Below, piece by piece: positions 8,546 to 15,296 of a stretch of DNA of 64,000 bases. Position numbers and translations under genes: made by a program. The first letter of the stretch is position 1. The number at the start of each line of letters is the position of its first letter. The DNA is taken from assembly GCA_963703555.1 (NCBI GenBank), contig CAVPEV010000028.1:1-64000 (forward strand), written 5' to 3'. Source of the DNA: CAVPEV01 sp963703555. Lineage in GTDB: Bacteria; Actinomycetota; Actinomycetes; Actinomycetales; Cellulomonadaceae. The notes beneath the pieces are model-generated. The model was not told the DNA's origin. It made no database searches and was given only the letters and a program-made list of their open reading frames with translations.

Positions 8546-9040
8546 ATGCTCAGCGAGGCGGAGTTCATCCATTTCGTCCGACGTGCCCTGGACGGCATGG
8601 CCCAGATCGTCGAGGGACTGGGCGACGAGCTGGCCAACACCCGGCCGCCGCTGCCCGGGGCGAACTCGCCGTACGCGATCCTCACTCACTGTCTGGGAGT
8701 GGTCGAGTACTGGTCCGGGCACGTCGTCCACGGACGGGCGGACCACCGCGACATGTCGGCGGAGTTCAGCGCGACCGGCCCGGTGGCGCCGTTGCTGGCA
8801 CGGACCCGGCAGACCCGCGACCAGCTGGCCGCCGACGTGCGGGCCGCGCACCCGGCGGAGGTGCTGCCCGGCGCGCCCGACCGTCCATGGCACCACGGTC
8901 TGCCGGAGGTCCGCCAGGGTGCCGTCCTCCAGCACGTCTACGAGGAGCTCGCTCAGCACCACGGGCAGATGGAGATCACCCGCGACCTGCTCCGGGCGCT
9001 GCAGCGCGGTGACCTCGTCGCGCGGGCGGAATCCCGGTGA
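8546..9040 (+). CDS. DinB/DUF664-superfamily protein (possible mycothiol-dependent enzyme)
   Basis: 164 residues predicted as a four-helix bundle. Candidate metal-binding histidines sit in ILTHCLGVVEYW and in the C-terminal EELAQHHGQMEITRDLLR, the pattern of DinB/DUF664 proteins, many of which use mycothiol in actinomycetes. The ATG at 8546 follows GGGACAGGGAG. The gene stands alone just upstream of ssrA. Function is inferred from the superfamily only: thiol transfer, detoxification or metal-dependent hydrolysis are all possible. Confidence 0.75.
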   Translation: MLSEAEFIHFVRRALDGMAQIVEGLGDELANTRPPLPGANSPYAILTHCLGVVEYWSGHVVHGRADHRDMSAEFSATGPVAPLLARTRQTRDQLAADVRAAHPAEVLPGAPDRPWHHGLPEVRQGAVLQHVYEELAQHHGQMEITRDLLRALQRGDLVARAESR

Positions 9041-9130
9041 CGCCCGGGGCGTTGTTCCGTATGCTGGTGCTGGACCCGGGCGGTGGGGCATCGCGAGGTG
9101 CTACGCCGGACGGTGCTTGACAACTGCACA

Positions 9131-9494
9131 GGGGGTGATCGGTTTCGACGGTGATCGTCGAGCCAGGGGAAGCGGGTCGAGGACGCACGGTTATCTCGTC
9201 AACGCTCCGTGCACATCACAGGTGCCAATACATCGCGCACCGACTTCGCCCTCGCCGCCTGAGCGAGGCTTCGAAGTCCGTCAGCCCGGGAGTGCTCTCG
9301 GTCCGGATACTGGCGTCATCTAGAGAGCCACTGCTCGGCATCCTCGTCATCGGGACGCCGGGAACACTAAGGTGACTGAGCCCGTCAGCGACATGCCTGC
9401 GTGATCGCTGGGGCTGAGAAAATCGCAGCAGGCTGCACCCGGAGAAGTCCTGGTTCCACGTCATCGGACGCGGGTTCGATTCCCGCCACCTCCA
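9131..9494 (+). ncRNA. ssrA: transfer-messenger RNA (tmRNA, ssrA)
   Basis: The 5' end reads GGGGGTGATCGGTTTCGACG, the standard tmRNA start. The 3' end carries the T-arm CGCGGGTTCGATTCCCGCC and an acceptor strand CACCTCC plus discriminator A; GGGGGTG pairs with CACCTCC over 7 bp with one G-U. CCA is not encoded and would be added. An internal reading frame encodes the degradation tag. Length, about 364 nt, is normal for one-piece actinobacterial tmRNA. With SmpB it rescues stalled ribosomes. Its 3' end is a classical integration site for mobile DNA, and an accessory island indeed follows. Confidence 0.96.
9224..9262 (+). other. tmRNA proteolysis-tag reading frame (ANTSRTDFALAA)
   Basis: Within ssrA the resume codon GCC at 9224 opens 12 codons, ANTSRTDFALAA, ending in TGA at 9260-9262. 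The terminal FALAA matches the actinobacterial tag consensus and would target proteins to ClpXP-type proteases. Tags of the A-N-x-x-R-T-DFALAA type are consistent with Actinobacteria. Confidence 0.9.
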
Positions 9495-9694
9495 CCCCTT
9501 GGATCCCGTCGCGTCCGGCGGGGTCCGCTCGTTGACGGCGTCAACAACGTGACTGACCTTCAGGCAGATCCCCGGCTACCTCGCGTTGCCGCGGCTGATG
9601 GGCCCGCGCCTTGCGTCCAGCAGAGCCGTCTGCGCTCTCTCGCGCCGCTACGGGAGTCGCGTGATCGCGACAACCTCAGTCGTCGTCCGCGCGG
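9495..9694. other. intergenic DNA after ssrA
   Basis: About 200 bases between the tmRNA 3' end and the next recognisable gene remnant. No convincing open frame, terminator or repeat of the tmRNA 3' end was seen. It is the presumed left edge of the island. Confidence 0.5.
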
Positions 9695-10053
9695 TCAAGT
9701 CCGCGTCCTCGGGGAGCGGTTCCACACCAGCCAGACCACCGGGAAGCCGACTCTGACCTCGCCGACCAGGGACGTCTCGCCGTCGTCTGCGACGCTCATC
9801 CGTCCGACGGAGAACACCCGAACCGTGCCCCATCGCCTCGCAGGTCGGCGCTCGGCCCCTTGTCCACCGGCCGGCTGGGGGCTGACCGCGGCGTGCGCAC
9901 GAACGTCACGCAGCCCTCCTCGTCGGCCGTCACGAGGTAGCTGCTTCGGCTGGCCGTTTCGACCAGCCAGCGGCCAGCGCCCGCGGTGCTGAGGTCGAGC
10001 GCCTCAAGGGCGCCGTCGTGGGGCGGCAGATCGGACTCTCCACGCTCGGCCAT
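9695..10053 (-). pseudogene. small hypothetical protein, frameshifted
   Basis: From an ATG at 10053 the minus strand reads MAERGESDLPPHDGALEALD, then a beta-rich text (WLVETASRSSYLVTADEEGCVTFVRTPRS). At about 9812 the frame ends in a stop, while the adjacent frame carries on sensibly as VFSVGRMSVADDGETSLVGEVRVGF and PVVWLVWNRS to a stop at 9695. One indel therefore splits a protein of about 119 residues. The family is not recognised. It is divergent from the MNT–HEPN pair. Confidence 0.55.
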
Positions 10054-10132
10054 GCCTTCATGTTCGCGCGGGCCTCCGACACAACCCTGCTGCACCCTAG
10101 ATGTTCGCATAGAACGATGATATGGTCGCGTT

Positions 10133-10726
10133 ATGCGAACAACGGCTCCCGCGTTGGCGCCGTTCCTGCGGTCCGACACTCTGGGCAAGATCCTCGCCCT
10201 GCTGCTGCTCGATCCGACCGCCGGACACAGCCTTGCCGAGGTCGCACGCACAGTCGACTCTCCTCCTTCTGTCGTGCACAAGGAGATCGGACGACTCATC
10301 GAAGCCGGCATCCTCCTCGACGCCCGGCAGGGCCGCTCCCGGCTCGTCCGGGCGAACCCCGACTATCGCCTGCTTCGGCCACTCACCGAGCTGATCGCCG
10401 GCGCCTACGGACCAGTTCCGGTGCTGACTCGCGAGCTCGCGGGAACCTCCGGCATCGACGCCGCTTACATCTACGGCTCGTGGGCCGCTCGCCACGAGGG
10501 CGTCACCGGCGAGCATCCTCGAGACGTCGATGTACTCGTCGTCGGCGACCCTTCCAGGACCGAGCTCAACGAAGCCGCGACCGCGGCCGAACAGACGCTG
10601 AACGCGCCCGTGAACATCACCAAGGTCTCCTCGGAGGCATGGGCCTCCAGCGACGACCCATTCCTCGCCACGGTCCGTTCACGGCCCCTGATCAGACTGG
10701 ACATCGGCACGGAGGTAGCCCCGTGA
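10133..10726 (+). CDS. winged-helix/nucleotidyltransferase fusion, MNT-type antitoxin
   Basis: 197 residues. The N-terminal half is a winged helix (FLRSDTLGKILALLLLDP ... PPSVVHKEIGRLIEAGIL); the C-terminal half is a minimal nucleotidyltransferase with YIYGSWAARHEG and RDVDVLVVGD, the GSx(10-20)DxD catalytic signature. In MNT–HEPN systems the nucleotidyltransferase silences the HEPN RNase by AMPylation. The next gene encodes a HEPN-like protein and overlaps by four bases (GTGA), supporting a toxin–antitoxin pair. The DNA-binding domain suggests autoregulation; the ATG at 10133 is preceded by an AT-richer stretch (about 10090-10130) that may be the promoter. It lies in the island next to ssrA. 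Confidence 0.85.
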   Translation: MRTTAPALAPFLRSDTLGKILALLLLDPTAGHSLAEVARTVDSPPSVVHKEIGRLIEAGILLDARQGRSRLVRANPDYRLLRPLTELIAGAYGPVPVLTRELAGTSGIDAAYIYGSWAARHEGVTGEHPRDVDVLVVGDPSRTELNEAATAAEQTLNAPVNITKVSSEAWASSDDPFLATVRSRPLIRLDIGTEVAP

Positions 10727-11193
10727 TCGCGCGTTGGGAACAGGGCCGGGCGACGATCGACGCCCTGCTGGCAGATCGGCGACTCGAACGCGTGGCACCA
10801 AGCCGCGAGCTCGCCGACGCCCTGGTCGACCAGGCGCAGCGCCACCTCGCGACAGCAGCGGGCAACGTCGACGCGGACCCCACCGGGAGCTTCCAGCTCG
10901 CCTACGACGCCGCCCGCAAGGCGCTCGCCGCAGTCCTCGCCAACCAAGGACTGCGCTCGCGGGGCGAGGGAGCCCACGCCGTCCTGCTCACCGCCGCACT
11001 CGCCCAGCTCCATCCCCCGATGGGCCGCGACCTTCGCCAGTTCGATTGGCTACGCCGGACCCGCAACTCCGCCGAGTACCCGATGCCGGAGACGCCACCG
11101 ATCACGCCAGGTGACGCGAACGACGCGCTTCCGCTTTCACGGGCGATCGTCGCAATCGCCGAGCGCGTCATCCCCAGCATGCCTGTCTACTGA
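10723..11193 (+). CDS. HEPN-domain protein, probable RNase toxin
   Basis: 156 residues from a GTG that overlaps the antitoxin stop. The all-helical text (ALVDQAQRHLATAAG ... FQLAYDAARKALAAVLANQGLR) followed by FDWLRRTRNSAEYPMP matches small HEPN proteins; R-N-x-x-E-Y replaces the RxxxxH form, a variant common in MNT partners. HEPN toxins cleave RNA, often tRNA, when not modified by their partner. Position and overlap strongly suggest co-translation with the nucleotidyltransferase. The 3' end abuts an IS110 remnant, yet the protein ends naturally. Confidence 0.82.
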   Translation: MIARWEQGRATIDALLADRRLERVAPSRELADALVDQAQRHLATAAGNVDADPTGSFQLAYDAARKALAAVLANQGLRSRGEGAHAVLLTAALAQLHPPMGRDLRQFDWLRRTRNSAEYPMPETPPITPGDANDALPLSRAIVAIAERVIPSMPVY

Positions 11194-11341
11194 CCGACTG
11201 CCCGGTCCCGGGCCGTTTCGCCGCGGCCGGTGGGGCACTGTCGAAGACGCGGTTGTCGCGCAGGAGGGCCCCCAGGACGTCGACTCGTCGGCGGGCCAGG
11301 GCGATGATGGCTTGGACGTGCCCCCGGCCTTGGGCGCGCTT
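11168..11341 (-). pseudogene. IS110-family transposase remnant, C-terminal end
   Basis: The minus strand encodes KRAQGRGHVQAIIALARRRVDVLGALLRDNR and ends at a stop at 11168. This is the last helix region of IS110/IS116 transposases (ALARRRVxVLWALLRD). It is the continuation of the 12772-13089 fragment; the two are separated by the inserted IS481-family element and share a 14-bp duplication. The tail overlaps the HEPN 3' end on the opposite strand, so the exact IS110 boundary is unclear. Confidence 0.75.
11328..11341. repeat. target-site duplication, left copy (CCTTGGGCGCGCTT)
   Basis: This 14-bp sequence occurs again at 12772-12785, directly outside the two inverted-repeat ends of the IS481-family element. 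Adding one mismatch the match extends to 18 bp. The length is at the long end for IS481-family duplications. Confidence 0.85.
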
Positions 11342-12771
11342 TGTGATGTCTCAGGACATGGGTGACAGTTCTGGATCAGGACTTCGGTGACGGTTGGTGT
11401 GTCAGGACTTCGGTGACGTTGCGGGGGGTTTTGGGTCGCCGGCCGCGCGGTCGTCCGTTGCCGACGTACGTGATGCCGGGTGCTGGGCGGGTGTGTTCGA
11501 TGAGGATGGTGCCCTGCAGGTCGGCGATGAGGATCTTGTCGCCGTCTTGGACGACGAGGACTTCTTCGCCTGCTCGTTGGCCGTCGACCATGTAGGTGAT
11601 CTTGCGCAGGCGGATGGCGCCGTTCTGGCGCAGCCGCATCACGCGCGTGTCGTCGGTGAGGGTCTCCGGTCGCGCTGAGGGTGTGTGCGCGGGCTCGTGT
11701 CGGGACCTGGGCCTGTCGGGTGCGGGGCGGGGTGGGTCGGCTTTCGCCGTCGCCTGCCACGCGGCCTGTGGTGTGATGCGGCCGGGCAGCCCCTGGTGGG
11801 GGCGTTCGGTGTTGTAGATGCGGTCGAAGTCGTCGACCTGGGCCTGAAGCTCGGCGAGCGTGCTGGCTAGGGGCTGCTTGTCGAGGTAGCGGAACAGGGT
11901 CTGGTGGAAGCGTTCGTTCTTGGCCTGCGTGGTCGGCTTGTAGGGCTTGCCGGTGATCGCCTGCACGCCCAGCCGGGACACGTGCGCCACCAGCTGGCCG
12001 ACATACCCGCGCCGCGACGGGTTCAGTGCGACCCCGTTGTCGGACAGCAGCCGTTGAGGCACCCCGTGGGCGGCGATGGCCTTGTCGACCACGGCGATCG
12101 CGGCGTCCGCGGTCTCGCCCCACGCGACGTGGGAGGCGACCGCGTAGCGGGAGTGGTCGTCGATGAGCTGGAAGATCACGCACGTGCGCCCGGCGGTCAG
12201 CACGTACTCGGTCGCGTCCAGCTGCCAGCACGCGTTCGGCGCGGGATACACGAACCGGCGATACGCCGCCCGTGGCTTCTTCTTCGGCTCGATGCGGGCG
12301 ACCCCGGCCTGCCGGAAGATCCTGGCCAGCGACGCCGTGGACGGCACCGGGTGCAGGCCCATGGCGCGCATCTTCTCGTACACGCTGATCGGGCCGTGGT
12401 CCAGCCCGGACGCCTCAAGGGCTGCCCGGACCTGCACGGCCTGCACCTTGACCTGCTCGGTCAGCCCCGACGGGCTCGACCTCGGGCGCCGCGACCGCGG
12501 CTCGAGCACCGCTGCCGGCCCGTCGACCACGGCACGCTTGCGCAGCTCGTAGAACGACTTGCGAGAGATGCCATGCTCGGCGCAGAACGTCGAGACCGCA
12601 CCCCTGGGCGCGTCCGACGGCCACTGGGCGATCGCGAGACGGACACGAGGATCGATGGGTTCACTGGCAGCCATCCCCCGAGCCTCGCGGCCGAAGTGTC
12701 ACCACCAAGACCACCCGAAGCGTCACCGATGTCCTGATGCAGAACTGTCACCGATCTCCTGAGAGATAACA
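11342..12771. mobile_element. complete IS481-family insertion sequence, 1430 bp
   Basis: The element begins and ends with TGT and has terminal inverted repeats of 51 bp (11342-11392 and 12721-12771) matching at 45 of 51 positions. Inside each repeat the block GGTGACAGTTCTG and a nearby GGTGACG recur, probably transposase-binding subsites. One transposase gene on the minus strand fills the element. It is flanked by a 14-bp direct duplication and interrupts an IS110-family transposase. All parts needed for mobility appear intact, so the insertion is probably recent compared with the other remnants of the island. Confidence 0.9.
11376..12674 (-). CDS. IS481-family transposase (DDE integrase)
   Basis: 432 residues. 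N-terminal helix-turn-helix (GAVSTFCAEHGISRKSFYELRKRA), then an HTH_29/32-like region and an rve integrase core with the three catalytic acids in WQLDATEY, LLSDNGVALNPSRRG and a glutamate in KNERFHQTLFRYL. A C-terminal tail of about 110 residues (RLRQNGAIRLRKITYMVDGQ) follows, as in actinobacterial IS481 members. Full length with no frameshift, so probably active. It moves the element by DDE chemistry. Confidence 0.93.
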   Translation of the reverse strand: MAASEPIDPRVRLAIAQWPSDAPRGAVSTFCAEHGISRKSFYELRKRAVVDGPAAVLEPRSRRPRSSPSGLTEQVKVQAVQVRAALEASGLDHGPISVYEKMRAMGLHPVPSTASLARIFRQAGVARIEPKKKPRAAYRRFVYPAPNACWQLDATEYVLTAGRTCVIFQLIDDHSRYAVASHVAWGETADAAIAVVDKAIAAHGVPQRLLSDNGVALNPSRRGYVGQLVAHVSRLGVQAITGKPYKPTTQAKNERFHQTLFRYLDKQPLASTLAELQAQVDDFDRIYNTERPHQGLPGRITPQAAWQATAKADPPRPAPDRPRSRHEPAHTPSARPETLTDDTRVMRLRQNGAIRLRKITYMVDGQRAGEEVLVVQDGDKILIADLQGTILIEHTRPAPGITYVGNGRPRGRRPKTPRNVTEVLTHQPSPKS

Positions 12772-13089
12772 CCTTGGGCGCGCTTCGTGAGGGAGAAGTC
12801 GCGGTTGGGTCCCTTCGCGCATCATCGAGGCGGCCGCAGACAGGTAGAAGACGCGGCGTAGCTTGCGGGAGTAGCGCATCGGGCGGTGCAGGTTCCCGGT
12901 GCGTCGTCCCGAGTCGCGCGGCACGGGAACGAGCCCGGCGGCACAGGCCAGGCGGCCGGCGTCCGGGTAGCCGTTCAGGTCGCCGGCTGCGGCGATGAGC
13001 TCGGCGCCCAGAATCGGCCCCATGCCCGGCAGGGACTCGATGATCTGCGCCTGCGGGTGGGACCTGGCGATCGTCAGAGCAAACGCCAC
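12772..13089 (-). pseudogene. IS110-family transposase remnant, central part, frameshifted
   Basis: The minus strand encodes ARSHPQAQIIESLPGMGPIL, then ALIAAAGDLNGYPDAGRLACAAGLVPVPRDSG-type text: the IS116/IS110/IS902 C-terminal domain with its G-x-G-P helix-hairpin-helix-like motif. The 5' half with the DEDD catalytic domain is missing upstream of 13089. Near 12806 the proper frame shifts (MMREG then PNRDFSLTKRAQG in the next frame), and the gene is then interrupted by the IS481-family element. The remainder lies at 11168-11341. Three independent lesions show this copy was dead before or after the insertion. Confidence 0.8.
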
Positions 13090-13122
13090 GTGCCCGACCG
13101 TCGAGCCTGGCAGGCTGCCCGC

Positions 13123-13926
13123 ATGGAGACGACGACGGCGTGGCGCCTGCTCGTGGACGCGGACCTGCGCCAGCGGCTCTCGGTACCCGTGATCGACGCG
13201 GCCGGCGCGCTCGAGCCGCGGATCTCCGGGCGCCTCCTCCTCGCTCTCGAGGACGGCGTGCTCGACACGCTCGAGACGATCGCCGATGCGGTCCGCCCGC
13301 GGTTCGTCGCACTGACGCCCGCGTACGATGACGGGTTCTCAGTCCTGCTCGTCGGCGACATCTGGGTGGCGATCGACCTCCAGACGCGCGAGTGGCTCGA
13401 CGACACCGGACCGATCGAGGGCACGCCACTCGACGACGGTGGAGACGAAGAGGACGAAGCCGGCACGTACCGGGTGCCGACACCGTTCGAGGACATCGAC
13501 GACGAGCTGCGCACAGCGTTCAACGACGCCGTCGCGGACCTGACGACCACCACGACGGTCGGACACCACGGCAAGGCCAAGGAGGCTCACCGGGCGATCC
13601 AGGAGTGGGCGAGAGCCAACCGGCCCGCACTGGCGGATCGGGTCGACACCCCCGTCGCGCACCACCGCCTCTGGGAGTTCGCGAACCGGCTGCAGTCGTC
13701 GCTGCGCGACGCGCACTCGACGGCCATGCGCCGCGACGCACGCACCTGGGCGGAGCACATCGCCGACCAGGAGACGCTCACTGCGGCAGCGTCCAAGACC
13801 GTGCTCCGCGAGGCCGCGTACCGCGGCATGCGCCAGGTCGACGAGGTGTGTGCGACCCGCATCGCGACCGAAGCGATCGCCGACGAGCTCGCCGTCGTGC
13901 TGCGGGAGCGGACTCCGCGCATCTGA
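13123..13926 (+). CDS. hypothetical protein, acidic, unknown family
   Basis: 267 residues from the ATG at 13123. The N-terminal 110 residues look alpha/beta (LLVDADLRQRLSVPVIDAAG ... FSVLLVGDIWVAIDL); an acidic linker (DDGGDEEDEAG) follows; the C-terminal half is helical and rich in Ala, Arg and His (TVGHHGKAKEAHRAIQEWA). No catalytic motif, signal peptide or membrane segment is seen. It sits between two transposon remnants in the ssrA-adjacent island and has no obvious partner. Codon pattern is like the host, so a real gene is likely; function is unknown. Confidence 0.65.
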   Translation: METTTAWRLLVDADLRQRLSVPVIDAAGALEPRISGRLLLALEDGVLDTLETIADAVRPRFVALTPAYDDGFSVLLVGDIWVAIDLQTREWLDDTGPIEGTPLDDGGDEEDEAGTYRVPTPFEDIDDELRTAFNDAVADLTTTTTVGHHGKAKEAHRAIQEWARANRPALADRVDTPVAHHRLWEFANRLQSSLRDAHSTAMRRDARTWAEHIADQETLTAAASKTVLREAAYRGMRQVDEVCATRIATEAIADELAVVLRERTPRI

Positions 13927-13994
13927 CTGGCCCGGGAACGACCGGCGGGGCGCGGCCCCGAAGGGTCACGCCCCGCTCGTCGAGCCGGTGTCGA

Positions 13995-14165
13995 TTAGCC
14001 ACCCGCGTGCGGCAGGACCCTGATGACGAGGTTGATGAACAGGTCGACGATCGTCAGCGCGACGGGGATAAGACCGACGGCGTCGCCAGCAGCGCGCCGA
14101 TGATCGCCGCCATTAGCACGCTCGTCGACCCGCCCTTGCCGCCGCCGGTGCCGCAGGACTGACCG
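13995..14165 (-). pseudogene. fragment of a small membrane protein, frameshifted
   Basis: One minus-strand frame gives SCGTGGGKGGSTSVLMAAII then GALLATPS; the next frame gives GLIPVALTIVDLFINLVIRV and ends LPHAGG at a stop at 13995. Joined, they make a Gly-rich segment followed by two hydrophobic helices. Either a frameshifted membrane protein or coincidence in GC-rich DNA; no family is recognised. Confidence 0.3.
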
Positions 14166-14225
14166 CGCCGTCGTGCCTGGCTAGGCCCGCCTGAGGCGCG
14201 GTCGCCAGGGCATGAGAGCGTCGTG

Positions 14226-14375
14226 TCAGTCGCCCCGCGCCGCGATGTCTTGTCCCGCCAGCCGCTCGTGCACGAGAGTCACGGGCTCGCCGCACATCGG
14301 GCACTGGATGACATCCGACGGCAAGGGCGAACACCCTTGGAAGCCACAGAAGTCGCAGGCAAACTCGGTGACCAC
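14226..14375 (-). CDS. small zinc-ribbon protein (49 aa)
   Basis: From a GTG at 14375 the minus strand encodes VVTEFACDFCGFQGCSPLPS and then DVIQCPMCGEPVTLVHERLA, ending at 14226. The paired CxxC motifs (CDFC and CPMC) are a typical zinc ribbon, as in small RNA- or DNA-associated adaptor proteins. No strong ribosome site is visible, and the frame stays open a few codons upstream without a better start. Just upstream on the same strand a short C-terminal scrap (ITAVSRFEWFPDEVD, stop at 14430) suggests this gene once followed another that was destroyed by the IS256-type insertion. Confidence 0.5.
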   Translation of the reverse strand: MVTEFACDFCGFQGCSPLPSDVIQCPMCGEPVTLVHERLAGQDIAARGD

Positions 14376-14596
14376 AATCGCTCGTGTCTTTCGTCCATCT
14401 CTCTGGCGGTCATTGCCGCGGGCTCGAAATCAGTCGACCTCATCGGGGAACCACTCAAACCGGGAAACGGCGGTGATCGCGACGATGGAGGTTGTCCCGG
14501 TCCTCGTGGGTTTTGAGGTGGCGGTCTCCCGCCTGAGTCGTGCCGGATGGTAGGTCTCGGGTGTTCTGCCAAGAAGACCCAGAGACAGGGGACCGC

Positions 14597-14998
14597 TGTG
14601 GGTAAGAAGTACCAGACGAGGGCGACCGGGATGAGTGCGCTCGCCGTGCCCGAGCAGGTGAGTGTGGTGATGGAGGAGATCGCCGCTGGTCGGGCTGCGG
14701 ACGCGCGGTCTGGATGTCACCACGCCGATCCCGACGGTCCTCGACGGCGCCACGGCGCTGTCGGCGGCCGTACGCGGGGTCTTCGACGCCCCGGTGATCG
14801 CCCGGTGTCAGATCCACAACCTGAGGAATGTTGGTGACCACCTGCCCGAGAAGATGCGCGGCCCGGTCACCGAGCGGATGCGCGCGGCCTACCACGCCGA
14901 CTCCGCGCTCGAGGCCCAGGCGCTGCTCGAGGCCCAGGCGCTGCTCGAGGCCCAGGCGCTGCTCGAGGCGCTGGCCAAGGAGCTGGACAAGACCCACC
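14597..14998 (+). pseudogene. IS256 (mutator)-type transposase, internally deleted
   Basis: The start GTGGGTAAGAAG and the text LAVPEQVSVVMEEIAA match the N-terminus of actinobacterial mutator-type transposases. At about 14690 the sequence jumps, with a frame change, to GLDVTTPIPTVLDGATALSA and then IARCQIHNLRNVGDHLPEKM, the late catalytic region of the same family. Some 200 codons including the DDE core start are missing. It ends at KELDKTHP, where it meets the NERD-gene stub. The left outer end of the element probably lies near 14486, where a gene remnant is cut. Cannot encode an active transposase. Confidence 0.75.
14911..14964 (+). repeat. three tandem copies of an 18-bp unit
   Basis: GAGGCCCAGGCGCTGCTC is repeated exactly three times, encoding EAQALL x3, inside the IS256-type remnant. 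Intact relatives have the segment once, so this is a local expansion in a decaying gene, consistent with polymerase slippage. Confidence 0.9.
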
Positions 14999-14999
14999 C

Positions 15000-15296
15000 C
15001 CTCCCGCTGCGCCGACGCACCCGCGGACCCGGCGACGACGCGCTCCGGTTCGGGTACGTCGGCCTCCACGCACGACGTTGCCGCGTCGGTCTCCGTTGGT
15101 GCCCCGGCCCCTTCGGGCACCGGTGCAGGCGCGTCCGCGTCGTGGCAGGCGAGGCAGACGACCGACTTCGACTCGCGCTCGTACACCGCCGTCTCGCCAG
15201 TGGCCACGGCCGCGCCGCACTGACGACAGGTCCCGGCGTACCGCGCAGCCGCAGGCGCTGCAGAGCGGCCGTCGGCGCCGCTCCGGCCTCGCTCAT
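15000..15296 (-). pseudogene. 5' stub of a NERD-type nuclease-related protein, frameshifted and truncated
   Basis: An ATG at 15296 overlaps the stop of the upstream gene (ATGA). The text MSEAGAAPTAALQRLRLR shifts frame near 15240 and continues YAGTCRQCGAAVATGETAVY, ERESKSVVCLACHDADAP and a tail GSAGASAQRE. This zinc-ribbon opening followed by the GxAGASAxRE linker is, from memory, the N-terminus of actinobacterial proteins carrying a NERD nuclease-related domain. The NERD domain itself is gone: the frame meets the IS256-type remnant at about 15000. The gene has both an indel and a truncation. Confidence 0.6.

Noticed and set aside
9107..9130. TTGACA just before ssrA as its -35 box
   Set aside because: It is only about 12 bases from the mature 5' end, too close for a -35/-10 promoter of this RNA.
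14911..14964. Triple 18-bp repeat as a CRISPR or VNTR regulatory array
   Set aside because: The copies are contiguous without spacers and lie in the frame of a transposase remnant.
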